From assembly GCF_040744945.1 (NCBI RefSeq), contig NZ_CP160453.1:2418001-2482000 (forward strand): a DNA stretch of 64,000 nucleotides. Reading direction: 5' to 3'. Below, piece after piece: positions 34,123 to 42,233 of the stretch. Position 1 is the first letter of the stretch; each line of letters starts with the position of its first letter. The translations under genes and the position numbers were made by a program. Source of the DNA: Saccharothrix sp. HUAS TT1. GTDB lineage: Bacteria; Actinomycetota; Actinomycetes; Mycobacteriales; Pseudonocardiaceae. Below the pieces are notes generated by a model. The model had not been told where the DNA came from and made no database searches. It saw only the letters and a list, made by a program, of their open reading frames with translations.

Positions 34123-36032
34123 GCACGCGGCCGGAAGATGGTCACCACCACCCGCAGCCCGAGCAGCACGCTGATCACCAGCAGGTTGTAGCCGAAGAGC
34201 TGGAACAGCGAGACGTTCGGACCGACCTCCGGCCCGCCGTCCGCGCCGAGCAGCATCACCGCCATCACGCCCGCCGTCGCGCCCAGCACGGTCAGCATCA
34301 CCTGGTGCAGCAGCGAGACGACGAACTGCCGGTCCCGGTCGTCGGCGAACAGCCGCACGCCCACGCCCAGCCGCCCCTGCTCCAGGGCGGCGGAGATCCG
34401 ATCGGCCCGCCGGGGCAGCCGGCGCAGCATCGGCAGCATCGCGTGCAGCTCCTCGGTCACCGTCCGCCGCAGCGACTCCGGCGTCAGGCGGGCGTTGAAC
34501 TCCCGGTCCGCGAACGTCCGCGACTCGACCACGAGGTTGAACCCGGGCGACAGCGCGGCCAGCGTCCCCTCCACCGTGGCCAGCGCCCGGAACACCGCCG
34601 CGATCTCCGGCGGGATGCTCAGCCCGTGCCGGTAGACCAGCGTGAACAGGTCGCCGAACATCTGCGCGTCCGGTCGCATCCCGGTGCTCAGGTGCCGCGC
34701 CATGAACTGCCCGAGCGCGCGCTCCAAGTGCTGCTCGTCGATCTCGTCCGGCCTGGTCACGAGTTCCAGCAGCGCGTCGCGCAGCCCGGCCGGGTCGCCG
34801 TGGTCGACCGACAGCAGCAGCTTGCCGAGCGCCGCCCGCAGCTGCGCGTCGATCCGGCCGACCGACCCGAAGTCGAGCAGGCCGAGCCGACCGTCGTGCA
34901 GCAGCATGATGTTGCCGGGGTGCGGGTCGGCGTGGAAGACGCCGTTGACCAGCACCTGGCGCAGCAGCGCGGCCAGCAGCGTCCGGGCCAGCGCGTCCCG
35001 GTCGACCGAGTCCAGCGACGCCGACCGCACCGGCACGCCGTCCAGCCGCTCCATCACCAGCACGCGGGCCGTGCAGAGCTCTTCGTGCGCGGTCGGCAGC
35101 ACCACGTCGGTACCGGCGGACGCCGCGCGCACGGCGGCCAGGTTGCGCGCCTCGACCCGGAAGTCCAGCTCCTCGCGCAACGCCGCGGAGAACCCGGCCG
35201 CCAGGTCGCGCACCCCGATCGCCTTGCCCCACCTGGTCCGGTCGTGCAACGTCGAGGCGAGCCGGTCCACGATGTCCAGGTCGGCCTCGGCGACCCGCCG
35301 CACGCCCGGCCGCTGCACCTTCACCACGACGTCCTCGCCGGTCTTCAACCGCGCCCGGTGCACCTGCGCCACCGACGCGGCGGCGATCGGCCGCTGGTCG
35401 AACTCGGCGAACACGTCCTCCGGCGCCCGGCCCAGCTCGGCCACCAGCACCTCGCGCACCGCGGGCCACGGCGCGGCGGGCACCTTGTCCTGCAGCAGCG
35501 CCAGCTCGTCCACCACGTCCGCGGGCAGCAGGTCCGACCGCGTGGACAGCACCTGGCCGAGCTTGACGAAGGTGACCCCGCCCTCCTCCAGCGCCAGCCG
35601 CAGCGACCGGGCCAGCCGGGTGTCGGTGCGCTCCCGGCCGCGCAGGTACGGGCCGAGGCCGTGCCGGACCGCGATCGCGGTGATCCGCGAGTAGCGGCGG
35701 GTGCGGGAGACCCGGCCGCGCAGCGCCCGCCACCACTCGGTCGGCGGCGGGACCGACCCGGTCGGCACCACGATCTCGGCGAACGTCAGCACCGCGATCA
35801 CCAGCAGCAGCGAGATGCCGAACTGCACGGTCCCCAGCGACGGCGCCTGCTGCGCGTCCGGCATGCCGCTGAGCGCGGCCCTGGTCATCGACAGGCCCAG
35901 CAGGCACGCGAGCGTGGTGCGGATCAGGCCGACCCGCAGGCCGAGGATGCGGCGCGCGGCCAGCGCCATGCCGAGCACCAGCGCCAGGAACGTCGCCGGC
36001 ACGCCGACCGTGTACAGCAGGAAATCACCCAT
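34119..36032 (-). CDS. UbiB/ABC1-family atypical kinase
   Basis: 637 residues. Two or three membrane segments lie in the first 90 residues, the kinase-like core covers about 130-460, and two more membrane helices are at the C-terminus (about 585-632). Family marks: KLGQVLSTR (the KxGQ motif), the Ala-rich loop AAASVAQVHRA in place of a Gly-rich one, VVKVQRPG, VFHADPHPGN and LLDFGSVG. UbiB proteins support isoprenoid quinone or other lipid metabolism and act as ATPases. The ATG at 36032 follows GGGGGAGG. It ends 32 bases before the next gene on the same strand. Confidence 0.93.
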   Translation of the reverse strand: MGDFLLYTVGVPATFLALVLGMALAARRILGLRVGLIRTTLACLLGLSMTRAALSGMPDAQQAPSLGTVQFGISLLLVIAVLTFAEIVVPTGSVPPPTEWWRALRGRVSRTRRYSRITAIAVRHGLGPYLRGRERTDTRLARSLRLALEEGGVTFVKLGQVLSTRSDLLPADVVDELALLQDKVPAAPWPAVREVLVAELGRAPEDVFAEFDQRPIAAASVAQVHRARLKTGEDVVVKVQRPGVRRVAEADLDIVDRLASTLHDRTRWGKAIGVRDLAAGFSAALREELDFRVEARNLAAVRAASAGTDVVLPTAHEELCTARVLVMERLDGVPVRSASLDSVDRDALARTLLAALLRQVLVNGVFHADPHPGNIMLLHDGRLGLLDFGSVGRIDAQLRAALGKLLLSVDHGDPAGLRDALLELVTRPDEIDEQHLERALGQFMARHLSTGMRPDAQMFGDLFTLVYRHGLSIPPEIAAVFRALATVEGTLAALSPGFNLVVESRTFADREFNARLTPESLRRTVTEELHAMLPMLRRLPRRADRISAALEQGRLGVGVRLFADDRDRQFVVSLLHQVMLTVLGATAGVMAVMLLGADGGPEVGPNVSLFQLFGYNLLVISVLLGLRVVVTIFRPRA

Positions 36033-36258
36033 ACGTCCTCCCCCGAGCGTTCCGGGCGGAGGATAGAGCGATCTGCTTGAGACGGTGCGTGGCGTGCCCA
36101 GACCTCCGACCACTCGGATGGCTCAGGCGAGGTGTTCAACGGGTAATGGTCTGCGCGGAGCTGTACAGGTTCCTCATTTCACGCATGTGAAGAGTGTTGA
36201 CGAATCGGGCGTGCAGTCCCTACGGTCGGCGAAGAGGTCCGAGGACCTCCGCAGGAAC

Positions 36259-36311
36259 ACCCGTGGAGGGGCCCCGACTTCGGCGGCGGTGTCGCGGGCC
36301 CCTCCACGGGT
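36259..36311. terminator. Long-stem terminator after the SSI-like gene
   Basis: A perfect 16-bp stem (36259-36274 with 36296-36311) and a 21-base loop, 19 bases past the stop of the inhibitor gene. The 226 bases between it and the UbiB gene start contain no gene; they hold the UbiB promoter region. Confidence 0.8.
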
Positions 36312-36329
36312 GCGCCCGCTCGTCCGGGC

Positions 36330-36683
36330 TCACAGCTCGAAGATCGGACCCGTCTCGGCGCGCATCACGCACGGGTTGGGGAACTCCGCCTCGAACACGC
36401 GGGTCTCGCCCCGCCACTTGCCGGACGCCTTCACCCGCACCGGGTCGTACTCCATGGTGCACATCGCCTGGCCGGACGACAGGCCGCCGATCTGGCCGTC
36501 CACATCGGACAGCGCCAGGCACGCCTCGTCCGCCCTGGGGTGCAGGCCGCCCGCCGGCTCGCAGGTGAGGTTGGCCAGCTGGAACGTCTCGCCGTGCCGC
36601 ACGGTGAGCAGGAAGCCCGACTCCGGTGCGGAGAAGACGGGGATGAACGCGGTCATGGCCGCGAGCAAGGGGAGTGGTGCCAT
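36330..36683 (-). CDS. Secreted subtilisin inhibitor-like (SSI family) protein
   Basis: 117 residues with a signal peptide of about 18. The mature part follows the SSI pattern: FLLTVRHGE, LTCEPAGGLHP, ACLALSDVDG, then the reactive loop CTMEYDPVRV, WRGETRVFEAEF, PNPC and the closing PIFEL. Four cysteines would make the two conserved disulfides. By alignment with Streptomyces SSI (CPMVYDP), P1 is Met and P1' Glu instead of Val, so a chymotrypsin/subtilisin-type target is likely. Such inhibitors guard against the producer's own or foreign proteases outside the cell. Confidence 0.85.
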   Translation of the reverse strand: MAPLPLLAAMTAFIPVFSAPESGFLLTVRHGETFQLANLTCEPAGGLHPRADEACLALSDVDGQIGGLSSGQAMCTMEYDPVRVKASGKWRGETRVFEAEFPNPCVMRAETGPIFEL

Positions 36684-36822
36684 GCTCCCCAGCCTGACCG
36701 GCCGGCACGGCGGTCTCCAGGGGGCTCACCGGATCGTGTGGTTTCCTGGACGGTGCCACGCGCCGGTGTGAGGTGAGTCACGTCGAGGTGGCCGACCCGG
36801 GTCGTCGGGCCAGGGTGGGTGG

Positions 36823-38103
36823 ATGGCTTCCGAGGTGCGCAGGGTGGCGCTCGCCAGTTCGGCCGGGAACGCCGTGGAGCTGTACGACTTCCTGCTCTAC
36901 GGCACCGCGTCGGCGCTGGTGTTCGACAAGCTGTTCTTCCCGTCCTTCGACCCGCGGATCGGCACGCTGCTGGCGTTCGCCACGTTCGGCGCGGGCTTCC
37001 TGGCCCGGCCGCTCGGCGGGGTGGTGATCGGCCACTTCGGCGACCGCGTCGGCCGGCGGTCGATGCTGGTGCTGACGCTGACCGCGACCGGCCTGTGCAC
37101 GGCGGCGATCGGGCTGCTGCCGACGTACGAGTCGGTGGGGCTGGCCGCGCCGCTGGGCCTGGTGCTGCTGCGATTGGTGCAGGGGTTCTTCCTGGGCGGC
37201 GAGCAGGGCGGCGCGACGTTGATGGCGGTCGAGCACGCGCCCGCCGGGCGCACCGGGTGGTACGGCAGCTGGACGTTCCTCGGCTCGCCGGTGGGGCTGC
37301 TGCTGGCCAACGGCGCGATGGCGGCGTCGACCGCGGTGTCCGGCGACGCGTTCCTGAGCTGGGGCTGGCGGGTGCCGTTCCTGCTCAGCCTGGTGCTCGT
37401 GGGCGTGGGGCTGTACGTGCGGCTGTCGGTGGAGGAGAGCCCGGTGTTCCGCCGGGCCCGGGAGACCTCGGGCGCGGTGCGGCTGCCGGTGGTCGTCGTG
37501 CTGCGGCGGTCGTGGCGGCAGGTGCTGCTGGGCGCCGGGGTGAACGTCGGGTTCAACATGTTCATCTTCGTGGTGGCGACGTTCGCGCTGTCGTACTGGA
37601 CGAAGCAGCTCGGGATGCCGCGCGGCACGCTGCTGACCGCCGCCCTGGTCGGGGCGTTCGCGCAGGCGGTGGCGATCCTGGTGTTCGCGCGGCTGTCCGA
37701 CCGGGTCGGGCGGCTGCCGGTGATGCTCGGCGGCGCGGCGTTCCTCGGCGTGTTCGCGTTCCCGCTGTTCTGGTTGCTGGAGGCGCGGTCGGCGGGGTTG
37801 GCCGTGGTGGCGATGGTGGTGGCGTTCGCCGGGTCGGCGGCGGTGTTCGGCCCGATGCCCGCCTACTACGCGGAGCTGTTCGGCGCGCGGGTGCGGTACA
37901 GCGGCGTGTCGTTGAGCTACCAGCTCGGCGCGGTGCTGGGCGGTGGCCTGTCGCCGGTGGTGGCCACGTGGCTGTTGGGCGTGACCCCCACCCGCGACTC
38001 CTGGCCCATCTCCCTCTACCTGATCGTCGGCGCCCTGATCAGCGCCCTCTCCCTGCTCGCCATCGGCGAAACCCTCCGCCGCGCGCCCGCTACCGCGACG
38101 TGA
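36823..38103 (+). CDS. MFS transporter, metabolite:H+ symporter (MHS) type
   Basis: 426 residues, 12 membrane helices. Marks of the MHS group (ProP, ShiA, citrate transporters): SSAGNAVELYDFLLYGT at the start, GHFGDRVGRRSMLVLTL in the first cytoplasmic loop, RLVQGFFLGGEQGGA, and LSDRVGRLPVMLGGA in the central repeat. Substrates of this group are organic acids, proline/betaine or shikimate. Which applies here is unknown. The 3' end overlaps the convergent monooxygenase gene by 14 bases. Confidence 0.92.
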   Translation: MASEVRRVALASSAGNAVELYDFLLYGTASALVFDKLFFPSFDPRIGTLLAFATFGAGFLARPLGGVVIGHFGDRVGRRSMLVLTLTATGLCTAAIGLLPTYESVGLAAPLGLVLLRLVQGFFLGGEQGGATLMAVEHAPAGRTGWYGSWTFLGSPVGLLLANGAMAASTAVSGDAFLSWGWRVPFLLSLVLVGVGLYVRLSVEESPVFRRARETSGAVRLPVVVVLRRSWRQVLLGAGVNVGFNMFIFVVATFALSYWTKQLGMPRGTLLTAALVGAFAQAVAILVFARLSDRVGRLPVMLGGAAFLGVFAFPLFWLLEARSAGLAVVAMVVAFAGSAAVFGPMPAYYAELFGARVRYSGVSLSYQLGAVLGGGLSPVVATWLLGVTPTRDSWPISLYLIVGALISALSLLAIGETLRRAPATAT

Positions 38104-39625
38104 CGGCGGCCAGCGCGTCGGTGAGCGCGCGGGCGGCGTCGGCCGGGGGAGCGGTGGCGCGCCACGCGATCACGCCGTCGGGGCGGACCAGGGCCGCGCC
38201 CCGGCGGCCGATCCCGTAGCGCTCCGCCAGCTCGCCGGTGGGGTCGGCCAGGGCCGGGACCTCCAGGCCGGGGACGTCGGCGGCCCACGCCGGGTCGAGG
38301 GTGACCAGGGTCCAGCCGGTGAAGAGGTCCAAAGTGGACTTCAGGGCGCCGTCGTGCTCCACCACCACGTGCGGCGCGCGGAAACCGGGTCGGCCGCTCG
38401 GCTCGGCCGGGTCCTCCATCGGGGCCGGGTCGTCGTCCTCGACCAGCACGGCGCCGGAGCGGCAGCGGTAGCCGAGGGTCAGGCGGAACGGGTCCACCTC
38501 GGCCGGCACGTCCGGGCCGGCCGGCTGCGGCGCGAACCGCTGCACGTAGTTGGCGTACGAGCCGTCCACCACGAGCTGCGCGTACGGCCGCCGTTCGGCC
38601 TCGTAGCTGTCCAGCAGGCCCTCGCCCGCCTCGCCGCGCAGCACCGCCGCCAGCTTCCACGCGATGTCGAACCCGTCGCCGATCGCCGTGTTGCCGCCCA
38701 GCCCGCCGGTCGGCGGCGTCACCTTGGCCGCGTCACCGACCAGGAACACCCTCCCGGCCCGGAACCGGTCGCTCAGCCACGCCGCCACCTCCCACGCCGT
38801 CACCTCCAGCACCTCCGGCTCCAGGTCCGGCACGTCCGTCGCGACCCGCAGCAGCTCGACGCACCGCCGCACCGGGTAGTCGGCCGCCGACTCGCGCGCC
38901 GGGTCGTACTCGACCGTGAACACGTTGCGCCGCGGCGTGCTCGTCGCCACGAGCGCGCCGGTGAACGCCGGGTTGCGCAGGTAGTACAGCGTGACCTTGT
39001 CGGCCGCGACGTGCGACGCGAGGTCCGCGTCGAACACCACCCCGACGTGGTGCGACAGCCCGCCGCGCCCGTGCCGCCCGATGCCCGCCATCCCGCGCAC
39101 GGCGCTGTGCGCGCCGTCCGCCCCGATCACGTAGTCCGCCCGCGCGGTCCGCTCGCCGTCGGCCGTCCGGAGCCGCGCCGTCACGCCCTCGTCGTCCTGC
39201 TCCAGCGCCACCAGCTCGGTCCCGAACCGGACGTCCGCGCCCAGCTCGCGCGCTCGCCGCAGCAGCACCGGCTCGACCTCGTCCTGGCTCGCCAACCCGG
39301 AGCGCTCGGGGCTGAGCGGGGTGTCCCAGCCCTCGTCCTCGTGCACGATGGTGGTGAACACCTCCCCGCGCAGGCTGGCCGCGACCTTGATCACCAGGCC
39401 GCCGTCGAGCCCGGCGCCCGCCGCCGGCACCTCGTCCGCCACCCCGCCCCGGCGCAGCAGCTCCATCGTCCGGTGCGTCTGCCCGGTCGCCTTCGGGTGC
39501 GGTGACGTGCCCCGGTGCTTCGAGACGCACAGCACCTCGACGCCCCGCTGGGCGAGGAACATCGCGGCGGACAGCCCGCCGAGCCCCGCGCCCACCACCA
39601 GAACCCGCACGTTCTCATCTGCCAT
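38090..39625 (-). CDS. FAD-dependent aromatic hydroxylase (PHBH-type monooxygenase)
   Basis: 511 residues. FAD sites: VLVVGAGLGGLSAAMFLA near the N-terminus, DYVIGADGAHSAVR (about 150) and FLVGDAAKVTPPTGGLGGN (about 290). A C-terminal thioredoxin-like domain (from about 400) is as in phenol and polyketide hydroxylases. The family inserts an OH into aromatic rings using NAD(P)H and O2. It lies 42 bp downstream of a Gfo/Idh gene on the same strand. That gap is A/T-rich and repeat-rich and may hold its own promoter and operator. Substrate unknown; catabolic or antibiotic tailoring or inactivation are possible. Confidence 0.92.
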   Translation of the reverse strand: MADENVRVLVVGAGLGGLSAAMFLAQRGVEVLCVSKHRGTSPHPKATGQTHRTMELLRRGGVADEVPAAGAGLDGGLVIKVAASLRGEVFTTIVHEDEGWDTPLSPERSGLASQDEVEPVLLRRARELGADVRFGTELVALEQDDEGVTARLRTADGERTARADYVIGADGAHSAVRGMAGIGRHGRGGLSHHVGVVFDADLASHVAADKVTLYYLRNPAFTGALVATSTPRRNVFTVEYDPARESAADYPVRRCVELLRVATDVPDLEPEVLEVTAWEVAAWLSDRFRAGRVFLVGDAAKVTPPTGGLGGNTAIGDGFDIAWKLAAVLRGEAGEGLLDSYEAERRPYAQLVVDGSYANYVQRFAPQPAGPDVPAEVDPFRLTLGYRCRSGAVLVEDDDPAPMEDPAEPSGRPGFRAPHVVVEHDGALKSTLDLFTGWTLVTLDPAWAADVPGLEVPALADPTGELAERYGIGRRGAALVRPDGVIAWRATAPPADAARALTDALAAVTSR

Positions 39626-39667
39626 AAGAAGAATCTTAGGCAGTAAGAGATTTGGCAGGCAAGAGTC
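39626..39667 (-). promoter_or_regulatory. AT-rich promoter/operator candidate before the monooxygenase gene
   Basis: The gap is far richer in A and T than its surroundings. It contains TAAGA-N4-TCTTA, then AAGA-N-TCTT, and two copies of a GGCAG-N-AAGAG-like unit (GGCAGTAAGAG and GGCAGGCAAGAG). Such clustered short palindromes suggest a MarR- or TetR-type operator, but no such regulator gene adjoins. Confidence 0.45.
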
Positions 39668-40684
39668 TTAGTCGAGTCGGACGGTCTCCCCGGTGCGCGC
39701 CGACTCGAACGCCGCCTCCACGACCTCCAGCCCGGTCACCGCGTCCGCCACCGGGACGGGCGCCTGACCGGCGGCGACGGCCGCGTAGAAGTCCTGGTAG
39801 GCGCCCGGCTCGGTGCGCACGGGCCGGTCGCCGAGCGAGCCCCACCGCTCCTCCGGCTCCTCGCCCCAACCCGGACCGCCGGGCGTCGCGCCCGCCTTCA
39901 ACGCGTCCTCCTGCGGGTCCATCCCGTGCTTGACGTACGCCGACCGGTCGCCCAGCACCCGGAACCGCGGGCCGAGCGACGCCGCCAACGCCGACGCCCA
40001 CAGGTGCGACACCGCGCCGTCCGGGTGGGTCAGCGCGAGGAACGCGTCGTCGTGCGCCAGCGCGCCCGGCCGCAGCGTTCGCACCTCCGCGTACACGCTC
40101 GCCGGCCGGCCGAGCAGCGCCACCGCCTGGTCGACCAGGTGCGTGCCCAGGTCGAAGACGATGCTGCCCAGGTCGGCCGGGTCGCCGGACTCCTTCCAGC
40201 TGCCCTTCACCTCCGGCCGCCACCGCTCGAACCGCGACTCGAACCGGTGCACCCGCCCCAGCGCGCCCTCGCCGACCAGCCGCGCCACCGTGCGGAAGTC
40301 GCCGTCCCAGCGCCGGTTGTGGAACGGCGCGAGCAGCAGCCCCCGCGCCGCGGCCAGGTCGGCCAGCTCCCGCGCCTCGGCGGCGGACGGCGCGAACGGC
40401 TTGTCCACCACGGCGTTCAGCCCGTGCTCCAGCGCGGCGCGGGCGTGCGCGGCGTGGAACCGGTTCGGCGTGGTCACCACGACCAGGTCGAACTCGTCCG
40501 CCCGCGGCCACACCTCGTCCACCGACGCGATCAGCTCGGCGCCGGGGTAGCGGGCCGCCACCTCCGCCCGCCGCTCGGGGTTGCCGGTGACGACGGCGGT
40601 CAGCTCCAGACCCGGCGTGGTGGCCAGGAACGGCGCGTGGAAGGCGGCTCCGCCGAGCCCGTAGCCGATGAGTGCGGTGCGCAT
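39668..40684 (-). CDS. Gfo/Idh/MocA-family oxidoreductase
   Basis: 338 residues. The N-terminal Rossmann fold has LIGYGLGGAAFHAPFL; the family motif follows as LNAVVDKPFAPSAAEARELAD, with the catalytic Lys in DKPF, and a C-terminal dimer domain has DLGTHLVDQAVALLG. It would oxidise or reduce a sugar, inositol or related polyol with NAD(P). The ATG at 40684 is chosen as MRTALIGYG is the normal start. Upstream of the monooxygenase gene and possibly co-transcribed. Confidence 0.92.
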   Translation of the reverse strand: MRTALIGYGLGGAAFHAPFLATTPGLELTAVVTGNPERRAEVAARYPGAELIASVDEVWPRADEFDLVVVTTPNRFHAAHARAALEHGLNAVVDKPFAPSAAEARELADLAAARGLLLAPFHNRRWDGDFRTVARLVGEGALGRVHRFESRFERWRPEVKGSWKESGDPADLGSIVFDLGTHLVDQAVALLGRPASVYAEVRTLRPGALAHDDAFLALTHPDGAVSHLWASALAASLGPRFRVLGDRSAYVKHGMDPQEDALKAGATPGGPGWGEEPEERWGSLGDRPVRTEPGAYQDFYAAVAAGQAPVPVADAVTGLEVVEAAFESARTGETVRLD

Positions 40685-40757
40685 GGGGGCCAACCCTAAG
40701 CGTCCCAGGGCGTGGACGCCCTGTCGCGGGCGTCCGCCCGGCGCTAGCTTCAGCACC

Positions 40758-40829
40758 ATGATCCCGCTCGTGACCCGTCGGCACGTGGACTACGTGCGCG
40801 TCACCAGCACGGCCTGTCGACTCGGCTGA
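40758..40829 (+). CDS. Sulfur-metabolism leader peptide
   Basis: A 23-residue frame starting MIPLVTRRHVDYVRVTSTAC and ending CRLG before TGA. It matches the short actinobacterial leader peptides of pattern LTRRxHVDLxRVxSAxC that I know upstream of cysteine and methionine genes, where ribosome stalling at the cysteine senses cysteine supply. It lies 114 bp before metY. The peptide is too short for normal gene finding and is probably not a functional product. Confidence 0.8.
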   Translation: MIPLVTRRHVDYVRVTSTACRLG

Positions 40830-40866
40830 TCCGCCCCGCACCACCGCGCGCCCGGTGTCCTCGGCG

Positions 40867-40930
40867 TGCCCGAAAACCCCTCTGCCTGCCTGAAACCCCG
40901 GCCTGCCCGAAAACCCCCGCCTGCCCTGAC
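40867..40930 (+). repeat. Short tandem repeats in the metY leader
   Basis: Three copies of a unit like TGCCCGAAAACCCC and a partial fourth, at 40867, 40887, 40904 and 40922, with a period of 17-20. They fall between the leader peptide and the metY start, and read in frame with metY as an alternative N-terminal extension from a GTG at 40866. They may be part of an attenuator, but I could not build a convincing terminator/antiterminator pair. Confidence 0.55.
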
Positions 40931-40943
40931 AGGAGCCTTCAGC

Positions 40944-42233
40944 ATGTCCTGGTCCTTCGACACCCTCCAGGTCCACTCCGGCGCCGCGCCCGACCCGACG
41001 ACCGGCGCGCGGGCCACGCCGATCTACCAGACCACGTCGTTCGTGTTCCGCGACTCCGCGCACGGCGAGGCGCTGTTCAGCCTGGCCGAGCCGGGCAACA
41101 TCTACACCCGCATCAACAACCCGACCCAGGACGTGCTGGAGCAGCGGGTCGCCGCGCTGGAGGGCGGGGTGGCGGCGGTCGCGTTCGCCTCGGGCCAGGC
41201 CGCCGTGACCGCGACCGTGCTCAACCTCGCCCGCGCGGGCGACCACCTGGTGTCCAGCGCGTCCCTCTACGGCGGCACCCACAACCTGTTCCGCCACACC
41301 CTGGCCAAGCTCGGCATCGAGGTGTCCTTCGTGGACGACCCCGACGACCTGGACGCGTGGCGGGCCGCGGTGCGGCCGGGCACCAAGCTGTTCTTCGCCG
41401 AGTCGCTGGCCAACCCGCGCAGCAACGTGCTGGACGTCGCGGCGGTCGCCGAGGTGGCGCACGCGGCCGGCGTGCCGCTGGTGGTGGACAACACCGTGCC
41501 GACGCCGTACCTGCTGCGGCCGATCGAGCACGGCGCGGACGTCGTGGTCCACTCGGCCACGAAGTACCTGGGCGGGCACGGCACCGCCGTCGCGGGCGTG
41601 GTCGTGGACGGCGGCACGTTCGAGTACTCCGACGCCGCGAAGTTCCCCGACTTCACCGAGCCCGACCCCAGCTACCACGGCCTGCGCTACTGGCCCGCGC
41701 TCGGGCCCGGCGCGTTCGCGGCCAAGCTGCGGGTGCAGGGCCTGCGCGACACCGGCGCGGCGATCGCGCCGCTGAACAGCTTCCTGGTGCTGCAGGGCAT
41801 CGAGACGCTGTCGCTGCGGATCGAGAAGCACTCGGCGAACGCGCTGGAGCTGGCGCGGTGGCTGGAGGGGCGCGACGAGGTGGCGCGGGTGCACTACGCG
41901 GGCCTGCCCTCCAGCCCGTGGCACGACCTGGCGCGGAAGTACCTGCCGGCGGGCGCGGGCGGCGTGGTGTCGTTCGAGCTGCGCGGCGGCGTCGACGCGG
42001 GCCGCGCGTTCGTCGACGGCGTCGAGCTGTTCAGCCGGCTGGTCAACATCGGTGACGTGCGCAGCCTCATCGCGCACCCGGCCGGCACCACGCACCGCCA
42101 GCTCACCCCCGAGGAGCAGGTCGTCTCGGGCGTCACGCCGGGCCTGGTCCGGCTGTCGGTGGGCATCGAGGGCGTGGCGGACCTCAAGGCCGACCTGGAG
42201 GCCGGCTTCCGCGCCGCCAAGTCGGCGTTGTGA
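40944..42233 (+). CDS. metY: O-acetylhomoserine aminocarboxypropyltransferase (sulfhydrylase)
   Basis: Makes homocysteine directly from O-acetylhomoserine and sulfide, with pyridoxal phosphate. 429 residues. The PLP lysine is Lys207 in VHSATKYLGGHG; also seen are the N-terminal FDTLQVHSGAAPDPTTGAR, YTRINNPTQDVLE and ASGQAA. The ATG at 40944 follows AGGAG. It overlaps metX by 4 bases, giving the typical metY-metX pair. Expression is probably tied to sulfur amino acid supply through the leader peptide. Confidence 0.95.
   Translation: MSWSFDTLQVHSGAAPDPTTGARATPIYQTTSFVFRDSAHGEALFSLAEPGNIYTRINNPTQDVLEQRVAALEGGVAAVAFASGQAAVTATVLNLARAGDHLVSSASLYGGTHNLFRHTLAKLGIEVSFVDDPDDLDAWRAAVRPGTKLFFAESLANPRSNVLDVAAVAEVAHAAGVPLVVDNTVPTPYLLRPIEHGADVVVHSATKYLGGHGTAVAGVVVDGGTFEYSDAAKFPDFTEPDPSYHGLRYWPALGPGAFAAKLRVQGLRDTGAAIAPLNSFLVLQGIETLSLRIEKHSANALELARWLEGRDEVARVHYAGLPSSPWHDLARKYLPAGAGGVVSFELRGGVDAGRAFVDGVELFSRLVNIGDVRSLIAHPAGTTHRQLTPEEQVVSGVTPGLVRLSVGIEGVADLKADLEAGFRAAKSAL

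Noticed and set aside
36085..36771. 228-codon rightward frame over the SSI-like gene
   Set aside because: Antisense of a gene with a clear signal peptide, conserved cysteines and a terminator.
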